A stretch of DNA of 64,000 nt from Fulvia fulva (taxonomy: Eukaryota; Ascomycota; Dothideomycetes; Mycosphaerellales; Mycosphaerellaceae), in the NCBI RefSeq assembly GCF_020509005.1, contig NC_063012.1:6820001-6884000 (forward strand). The letters are read 5' to 3'. The notes beneath the pieces were generated by a model that was given only the letters and a program-made list of their open reading frames with translations, was not told the DNA's origin and searched no databases. Position 1 is the first letter of the stretch, and each line of letters begins with the position of its first letter. Shown here in pieces: positions 56,438 through 64,000 of the stretch. The translations under genes were made by a program, and so were the position numbers.

Positions 56438-57598
56438 ATAGGTAACTACGCTACCGATAGAGGTGTCAACCTCGACAACTAAGACACTCTATTCTACTTT
56501 AGTAAGTAGGCTAATATCCCCTTCTTAAACGCCGCTACCTTTAGTACCTAGGCAAACGCTAACCCGGACACCGCCTACGCTCTTATCAATTATACCGTCT
56601 CCTCTTTCCGCGAGACCGCCTAGTAGGTCGAGCAAGCAAACAACTAAGTAATATACCTTTAAGGTATTATAAACACCTTCTAGAACCTCGTCCCGTACGC
56701 CGACGATAACCGCCGCTAGTACTTCTCTAAGAAGGTTAACGACCTAGACGAGTTCGACGGTAATAAGAGGAAGTTTAAGGCATTTAAGACACAGCTCACT
56801 ATTAAGCTATTGGCTAATGCCGACCACTTTCCGTAAGAGAAGGACAAGGTTACGTACGTCTTCTCCCTCCTTCGGGGAGACGCCGCGGCTTAGGTATAAT
56901 ACTATATCGATAACGCTACGTAGACTATCGGCTACCCGGACGTCCTTACCTTAATATAGGACCTCCGTGCTACCTTTAGTGATCTAGACCGTAGAGCTAC
57001 CGCCTAGAACGCTATCCACAACCTCCTCTAGAAGAACAAGAGCTTCGTAGAGTACCTCGCGGCCTTTAACCGCGACATCGGGTTTACCGGCTATAACGAA
57101 GAGACTAAGAAGAGCACTCTCCGCCGTGGCTTATTAGTAGAGCTTCTTCGAGCCCTCGAGGACAAGGACGTCGGTACTATAAGCTTCCGTAAGCTCGTCG
57201 AGACCTACTAGCGCCTCGACTCTAATATAAAACACACCGCCTCTCTCCTCGCTTCCCGTTCTTAAGGTCGTAAGCCTCGTAGTCCCGGAAGCTACTTCGC
57301 TACTCTACTAGGCGCCGCCGCTCCTACGGCTCTCCCTCCTATCTCTATAGGTACCGCTATAGATCTTAGCGCTAGTACCGCCGTCCCTCGAGTCTAGGGC
57401 CTCGTTAACGGTAAGCTTACTCCCGAAGAGAAGCTTCGCCGTCGCTAGGCCGGACTCTATACCTACTACGGCGGTCTAGGCTATATCGTAGTTAACTATC
57501 CGTAGCTCGCTACCCGTAACGCCCGTAACCCGGTTCGCGGCGCTATCGGTACTATCGAGCCTACTCCTACTACTCCCGCTAAGTAGGGAAAAGCCTAG
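56438..57598 (+). pseudogene. Gag of the Gypsy-1 relative, RIP-inactivated
   Basis: 1161 bases, exactly as in Gypsy-1. Start is ATA for ATG, with the terminal TAG at 57596. The single knuckle reads with Tyr in place of Cys and His (YTYYGGLGYI-like, near 57460-57500). Multiple TAG/TAA stops replace Gln and Trp codons. Confidence 0.9.
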
Positions 57599-57645
57599 GT
57601 CTTCCTTATCGACGCGATGAAGACTAAGAATAACGTTTACCGAAA

Positions 57646-60600
57646 GTGAAGAGAGGAAAGAAGTTGAGGATCAATATAGTATAGCTAGACCTATACGACG
57701 AGACGGGTAAGGACTACGCTTATAAACCGTTCGTTACGAATATAAATATTGGCTTAAAGAAACTCTCTTCTTCCAATCTCACTCTTATAGACACTAGCGT
57801 ACTAGGCGAGTCTTTTATAGACTATAAACTCGCGACCTCTCTTAACCTCGAACCCTAGGAACTAAAGTACCCTCGTACCCTTGAACTCTTTAACGGTACG
57901 GAGACTACTACTAGTAAGATTACTTATATTATATACACGTTAATCACCCTCGGAGGCAAGCGTATGTCGATTACTAGCTTCTTTACGTCCCTACCGTAGC
58001 AGAAGTTTATCCTCGGCCTCCCCTAGTTTAGACGATACTAACCTATTATCGACTAGACTTCCCTTACTATTAGCTTCCCTCTAGAAGCTCCTCCGGTACC
58101 TCCGCCTTCTCCGCCGCCTTAGCGCGGTCCTAAGTATACTAAGATCTTCTAGGTAAACGCCGCTACCTTTACTACTACTACTAAGTAGCCTAAAGCTTAA
58201 GTCTTCGCCGCCTCCCTCCGCGATATCGACATCGCCCTCGAGAAGCTCGATAAGAGGCGTATACCTACCGACCCTACTACGAAGGTCCCTCCTTAGGCAC
58301 ACTACATCCTCTACGTATTCGATACTAAGGCTATAGACGAGCTGCCTCCTTATCGCCCTTACGACTATAAGATTAAGCTAGAAGAAGGTGTAGAGATACC
58401 GTTCGGACCGCTATATTCTATGTCCCGGGAAGAGCTTATCGTCCTTAAGAGATACCTCGAAGAGAACCTAAAGAAGGGGTTCATTCGAGCGAGCCGTTCT
58501 AGCGCTAGTAGTCCCGTTATATTCGTTAAGAAGCCCGGCGGTAGTCTACGCTTCTACGTAGACTACCGAGGCTTAAACGCTATTATAAAGAAGAACCGCT
58601 ACCTAATACCGTTAATTTAGGAGACGCTCGAGCGCCTCTCTAAGGCTAAGTACTTTACTAAGCTCGATGTCATTACTACGTTTAATAAGTTACGAATAGT
58701 AGAAGGATACGAGTATCTTATAGCCTTCTGTACTCGCTACGGGCTGTTCGAGTCGCCCGTTATACCCTTCGGCGTTTATAACGGGCCTAGTACCTTCTAG
58801 AACTTTATTAACGATATCCTTTAGGAGTTCCTCGATCAGTTCTATACTGCCTATATCGACGACATCCTAGTCTATAGCGAGACTAAGGAGGAGCACCGCG
58901 AGCACGTCTATAAGATCCTTTAGAAGCTCGTAGACGCCGGCTTATAGCTCGATATCGATAAGTATAAGTTTAAGAAGACCGAAGTCAAGTTCCTTAGTTT
59001 AATTATTACCGTAGACGGCATCAAGATGGACTAAGAGAAGATCGACGCTATCGTCGAATAGGATGCTCCTACGAACGTTAAGGAGGTCTAGGGTTTCCTA
59101 GGCTTTACTAACTTCTACCGCCGCTTTATCTACGTATTCTCGGGCGTAGTACGCCCTTTAACGAAGCTTACGCGTAAGGGTAAGAAGTTTGCCTAGACCG
59201 ACGAATACTAGGAGGCTTTTGACTTACTTAAAGCGAAGTTTGTTAAGAACCCGCTTCTATAGCACTTCGATTTCGAACTAGAGACCCGTATAGAGACTAA
59301 CGTATCCGACGGCGTAGTAGGCGGTGTCCTACTATAACGCCGCTCGCCTAAATCTCCCTAGTTACCTATCGCCTTCCTCTCTAAGAAGATGACCGCTACG
59401 GAGTATAACTACGAGATCTACGACAAGGAGCTTCTCGCTATCGTTAAAGCTTTCGAAGAGTAGCGCCCCGAGCTCGAAGGCTCTACTATACCCGTCTAAG
59501 TAAGCTCCGACTATAAGAACCTCGTCTACTTTATAAAGAGCAAGCTACTTAATCGTCGCTAGGCCCGCTAGAGCGAGTTCCTCTCCCGGTTTAACTTCGT
59601 GATCTCGTATACGCCCGGTAAGGCTAACTCGATAGCCGACGCCCTTACCCGCCGCCCTAGTGACTCTCTAGTTAATCGAAGAGGGGGCTAGCAAATCGTA
59701 GAGTAACAAGTTATTAAAGAGTATAACCTCTCTTCCGAGCTTCGAGAGTACCTATCGAACGGCTAGCCTATACTCGCCGCTTCCTTTACTACTCTCGTGC
59801 TCGCTCCTACCTACCTTAACGAGAGTAATAATAAACCCGAGCCTAAAGAATACGCCTCGGACGCTAAGGACTTGAACGACGATAAAGAGGGCTTAGTAAC
59901 GACCGACGGCTTACCCGAATTAGAGTTTAAGGGGTTTAATAATAAGGAGCAACCTAAAGGCATTATAGTACGAGTACAAATAGCGTACGATGCCGACCTA
60001 GGCGCCTAAGAGTTACTTTAGGCCCTTGAATCTAGCGCGAGGACATTCCCGGGCTTCTCGCTATCCGAGTACGAGCTCTAGGAAGGTGTCGTCTACTTCC
60101 GTAAGAAGCTTTACGTACCGTAGCCCGAAGGCTCTAATATCCGAGCTGAGATTCTTCAAATCGTCTACGACTCCGCCTCTAGGGGTCACCTAGGCGTAGC
60201 TAAGACCTATAAGCTCCTCGCTAGGTATTACTAGTAGCCGTATTCCTAGAAGGACGTCCGCCGCTACGTACTAAACTACGCTACTTACCGAAGAGCTAAA
60301 GCTAACCGCTACCGCCCCTACGGTCTCTTATACCCTCTCCCGGCTCCTAATTGTCCGTAGAAGCACATCACTATAGACTTTATTACCGATCTTCCTTACG
60401 GCAAGACCTTTAGCGGCGTAAAGGTAAAGGCCCTTCTAGTGATCGTGGACCGTTACTCTAAGGACCGGTATATAATCCCGTACTAGAGCATAACCGTAAA
60501 GGAGACTACTCGCTTATTCTACGAATTCGTCTAGCGCTTTTAAGGCCTCCCGGATAGTATCACCTCTAATAGAGGCTCCTAGTTCATCTCGTACTTCTAG

Positions 60601-61647
60601 AAGCGTCTATATACTATCCTAGGCATTAAGTATAACCTCTCGACCAGTTTTTAGCTATAGACCGACGGCTAGACCGAAATTACGAACGCTATCCTCAAGT
60701 AGGTCCTTCGTTACTTCGTCGACTACTACTAAAAGGATTGGCCTTAGTATATCCCTACGGTAGAGTTCGCTACTCGTAACTAGGACTCGGAGACTACTAG
60801 CTACTCTCCCTTCTATACTACGAGAGGTTACTACCCTCGTATAGGTATAGAACTAGAAGAGCCTCTCCCGCCTACCGAAGACGTAAACGAGTAAGTAGTA
60901 GACGAGGTCGCTACTATACTCTTATAGATCTATAAAGAAGTCCACGACGAGATAGTGTACGTATAAGTAATCTACGAGGATCAAGCTAATCGTCGTCGCT
61001 AGCTAGCTCCCGACTACTAAGTAGGCGATATAGTCTACCTTAACTCTAAGAATTTTAAGACGGACCGCCCCTCTAAGAAGCTAAGCTAGAAGAACCTAGG
61101 TCCTTTTAAGATCACCGAGCGTATTAGTTTATACGCCTACCGTCTAGCTCTTCCTACGAACATAAAGATCTACGACGTCTTCTATCCCGTACGCCTTCGG
61201 CCGTCGGCTAAGGACCTATTCCCGAACTCAAACTAAGACATACTAGGTCCTCCTGATAAAGTAGAAGTCGACGAGCCTATTAACCTACCTTCTAACGACT
61301 ATACCGTCTATAAGATCCGGGGAATCCGCGTAGAGCCTAACGACGTTAAAGGACTACCGCCGATCAAGTATAAAGTCGAATAGCAAGGTTGCCCTAAGTA
61401 GGATACCTTATAGGAACCTATCTAACATATCATCTTTAATCGTTAAGTAATCGAAGAATACTACGCCGGCGTAGACGGCCTAGAAGTTAATATCGGCAGG
61501 CTCTTCGAATCTAAGCTCTTCGACGGGGCTTACTAATAGTATATCGACTATAACATTAGGCCTAGGCCTAGTACTAAAGCTGAACATCCTCGATATATAG
61601 AACTACTACGGCTTCGTAGGAACTTAGCTTTGTTTAGGGGGGGCTAC
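57646..61647 (+). pseudogene. Pol of the Gypsy-1 relative, RIP-inactivated
   Basis: Follows Gypsy-1 pol codon by codon: protease (DTSV for DTGA near 57793), RT entry open at 58420-58620 ([20 protein letters not shown]), catalytic YIDD intact near 58852, RNase H, integrase finger near 60190-60300, DDE core and chromodomain near 61370-61430. Around one stop per few dozen codons, all at former CAG, CAA or TGG. It cannot make Pol. Confidence 0.9.
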
Positions 61648-62166
61648 TATTATAGTCTCCCTATAGAGTATATAGAAGGTAGGGACAGAAGAGCCTTAGA
61701 GTACTTAGAAGTCGTTAAGAAGTGAAAGTCTAGCTTAGTACGTAAGCGCTAAGAATTATATGCCCCGTAATACTTACTACGGGACCTAGCCCTCTAAATT
61801 TACTACTCTACTAAACCTTAACAGATTCACTTCGGCTCGTAACTATATAACTTACGACACTCCCGCGAGTACCCGTAACTACGCTAGACCCTAGAAGAAG
61901 CTCGTAGAAGACTCGGAACGTAGGGCAGGTTAGAATAAGGTTTTAAGCAAAGCTACTAAGCGCGGCTTCGTACGGGTTAGCCCTATTAATACGGGGACAC
62001 GTACTCGCGAGGGTCGCGTATAAATATCTAGCCTTCCCTAGGCCTCTCTTACTTTCTTCGTCTTTCGTTTTGTATAGCAATTATACTATACCCTTTATAT
62101 CTACACTTCGTACCTACATTCTCGCTTTTATTCTTACATCTTATAGGCTAGGCTCTCGCCCTAACA
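61648..62166 (+). repeat. 3' LTR of the Gypsy-1 relative
   Basis: 519 bp, TATTATAG...CCCTAACA, preceded by a G7 run. Keeps GTCTTTCGT near 62060, complementary to ACGAAAGAC after the 5' LTR. Confidence 0.9.
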
Positions 62167-62171
62167 AATAG
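62167..62171. repeat. TSD of the Gypsy-1 relative, right copy
   Basis: AATAG; see 55872-55876. Confidence 0.88.
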
Positions 62172-63518
62172 ATAGTTAGAACGTACTAACTAGGCGATAG
62201 AACAGTATCTTTGTATATTTACTAATAAGGTATAGGATGACTAGGTAGAATAGCTATACCTTACTTAGTTCGCGATTAACAATCACCTATCTAAGACTAC
62301 TAGTATGTCGCCGTTCTACGCTACCTTAGGCTATAACCCTAAGTTTATAGAGCGAGTTAACCTAAACGCTAGAAAGGAGGGAGGACTAACTACTCTCTAG
62401 CGACTAGATACGCGATTAGTAGAAACCTTTATACGTCGAATTTACGAGCTTTATAAGTACCTTTAAGAGAATATACGAATGTTATAAGCTCTCTAAGTAG
62501 AAGTAGTAAACCGCTACCGAAGCATTCCTCTAGACTATAAGGTAGGTAATTAGGTATATCTTAGTACTAAGAATATCCGTACGACTCGACTATCTAAGAA
62601 GCTAGATAGGAGATATACTAGCCCTTACTAGATCACGGAAGTTATACCGGCTAGACTCTCTTATCGACTAAAACTATTAGACCCTCTAGTAGGACTTAAT
62701 AACTGCTTCTACACCTCACTACTATAACGAGCCGACCACCCCGATTTCCTACTACTTAAAGGGCAGTATCTAGCGCCGCTACTACCGATAACTATCGAAC
62801 CTAACACTACCGAGGCTAATATAGTAGCCGATATAGTGGTAGTACCTACGTATATATACGAGGTAGGAAAGATCCTTAATATATACACCCGTAAGCGGGT
62901 AGGCAAGGTGAAGAAGGGGTATAAGCGTAAGGTAGATATATAGTATAAGGTGAAATGGGCTAGATATTAGAACGAGGAGGATAGTAAGACCTAGTAACCT
63001 ATAGAGGACATACTTAAATACGCGGCCGCCGCTATTATAGACTTTCACTATAACCGGCCGGAGTTATCTACGCCTATAGGCTTCGTAGCTCTATCTAACT
63101 AGTCCCTACTAGCTACTAAGGTGCTCGGGCTTAACACGATTAGGGTTATTCCGAAAGACACCGTTACGAATAAGTCGCCTCGAGCCTTACCTCTAATAGA
63201 ATCTGCTCCGTATATGTTCGATACTCGAGTAGAGCCTATAGAGCCTATAATAATACCTAACTTTAGTTATAAGGATTATACGCGAGTACTAGCCGAAGAC
63301 AGACGTAGGTCTAGGGCAAGCTAGCTAACTAGGCAATATGTTTCTCGAAGGAAGCCGGTCGAGGATAGTCTTAATAGAGCGAATGCGATATTATCGGATA
63401 ACGATAGGGCACTAGAGGATAATTAGGCGTTCGCGCGATTATAGAGCTCGATAGGTAAGTAGCCTTATAAGGTAGAGAACGCTTAGAGGACTAAGGCGTA
63501 TTTTAGGAGGGGGGATAC
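62172..63518 (+). pseudogene. Gypsy-2 pol, second part: integrase end and chromodomain
   Basis: Resumes the integrase (SMSPFYATLGYNPKFIERVN-like, near 62300-62360). A GPY/F-type segment lies near 62600, then a chromodomain near 62850-63030 (YEVGKILNIYTRKRVGK, KVKWARY, PIEDILKYAAAAI) and an unusually long C-terminal extension to about 63500. RIP stops. It is followed by a polypurine run (TTTTAGGAGGGGGGATAC) and the 3' LTR. Confidence 0.78.
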
Positions 63519-63702
63519 TATTACGGGCAGCCCGCGACCCCCTACTATAGCTACGTCGGCCCGGCTGAACCGCGGACCTTCCGTATCGGGTTAGCGCGGC
63601 TTAGCTTTGCTTTATAACTTCGCCGCGCCTCGCGCTCCTCTTTCGTAGCTTCGTAGAACAATAACTATCTCGTTCGGACCCTATAATACGCGCGCCCTTA
63701 TA
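63519..63702 (+). repeat. Gypsy-2 3' LTR
   Basis: 184 bp, matching 50183-50366 with a few RIP-type differences. Its right flank is Copia RT, not Gypsy-3. Confidence 0.86.
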
Positions 63703-64000
63703 AAGTAAGAGGTCCTAATTCCAAAATCCTATAAGGATACTATAAATAATAAGAAACGGGGACATCTTTAGAAGGAAGCAATCTAGAAGGAACTAGATAC
63801 TCTATAGAGTAACAACACCTAGGAAAATTCTATTCTACTAAAAGGAGCAAATCTAGTTATATTAAGATAGGTCTTTGATATTAAGAGAAGTATTAGTAGA
63901 GCTATTGAAAAGTTCAAGGCTAGACTAGTTATGAGGGGCTTCTTATAGAAGTTTAGTATTGACTTTATAGAGACATTTATACCTATAGTAAGACAGGACA
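63703..64000 (+). pseudogene. Copia-type RT N-terminus fragment
   Basis: The frame ending at the window edge reads VFDIKRSISRAIEKFKARLV, MRGFL and FSIDFIETFIPIVRQD. This matches the start of the Ty1/Copia RT domain (VFKxK...KARLVARGF...DYxETF.PVVR). RIP TAG stops upstream stand for Trp or Gln (for example in the N-T-W motif). It continues beyond the window. It may belong to the same family as 11025-13600, but the two pieces do not overlap, so this cannot be tested here. Confidence 0.75.

Larger units (their letters stand above)
55877..62166 (+). mobile_element. Gypsy-1 relative, full length, RIP-mutated, 6290 bp
   Basis: Collinear with Gypsy-1 across LTRs, gag and pol; gag is the same length to the base. 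Nearly every CpA/TpG of Gypsy-1 is TpA here. LTRs are 519 bp, longer than the 443 bp of Gypsy-1 by one 76-bp block. Inserted in Gypsy-2 with TSD AATAG. Confidence 0.94.
50183..63702 (+). mobile_element. Gypsy-2: Ty3/Gypsy chromovirus, RIP-mutated, split by a Gypsy-1 relative
   Basis: 184-bp LTRs at both ends (TATTACGGG...CCCTTATA; TG...CA before RIP). Own parts are 50183-55876 and 62167-63702. Gag, protease, RT, RNase H, integrase and chromodomain are in the usual order. The 5' flank is Gypsy-3 RT (GCGTC) and the 3' flank is Copia RT (AAGTA): there is no TSD. Confidence 0.88.

Noticed and set aside
63121..63324. A separate small gene at the Gypsy-2 3' end
   Set aside because: It is in line with the chromodomain frame upstream and is best read as the C-terminal extension of Gypsy-2 Pol between RIP stops.

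Overview
The window is a block of nested retrotransposons from a filamentous ascomycete fungus (Pezizomycotina-type genome). I found no host gene, tRNA, rRNA or CRISPR array. Most of the sequence has almost no CpA or TpG and a large excess of TpA, while CpG, CpC and CpT survive. This is the footprint of repeat-induced point mutation (RIP). Comparing mutated and unmutated copies of the same element inside the window shows the change directly: CA becomes TA and TG becomes TA, and reading frames otherwise stay aligned. The species cannot be named from the sequence.

Elements, left to right. 1-3389 (-): Tad-like LINE family A, copy A1, cut by the window edge. 3390-10317 (-): an old LINE D, interrupted by RIP-mutated LINE B copy B1 (3838-8802). 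10330-14153 (-): an LTR/gag-like fragment, a Copia remnant, and a Gypsy protease fragment. 14154-18998 (+): copy A2, the inverted partner of A1. 19013-19838 (+): the rest of LINE D. 19839 to about 40800 (-): a RIP-mutated LINE C, split by an intact Gypsy chromovirus (Gypsy-1, 20137-26273) and by LINE B copy B2, which is itself split by an intact LINE B copy B3 (28127-33121). 40800-41856: unassigned, less mutated DNA. 41857-43620 (+): LINE C fragment C2. 43640-45136 (-): Gypsy-5 3' end. 45137-46358 (-): LINE E 3' end. 46359-50182 (+): Gypsy-3, truncated. 50183-63702 (+): Gypsy-2 with 184-bp LTRs, interrupted by a full-length RIP-mutated relative of Gypsy-1 (55877-62166). 63703-64000 (+): Copia reverse transcriptase fragment.

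Three elements escaped heavy RIP. Gypsy-1 has identical-looking 443-bp LTRs and open gag and pol. LINE B3 has both ORFs open. LINE A1/A2 are lightly mutated and defective. Target-site duplications (TSDs) let the insertion order be read: old D, Copia and Gypsy pieces; then B1 and C into D and B2 into C; then RIP; then A2, Gypsy-1 and B3; then an inversion between A1 and A2.

The most interesting observations are: (i) the inversion, shown by a TSD and by LINE D halves that now sit at opposite ends of the A1-A2 pair; (ii) a probable self-priming site in Gypsy-1, supported by covariation with its RIP-mutated relative; (iii) a 3'-UTR hairpin and terminal motif shared by four LINE families; (iv) Gypsy-2 LTRs with unrelated flanks and no TSD. 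I did not find a new defence or metabolic system; the novelty here is in retrotransposon biology and genome rearrangement. All alignments were done by eye.
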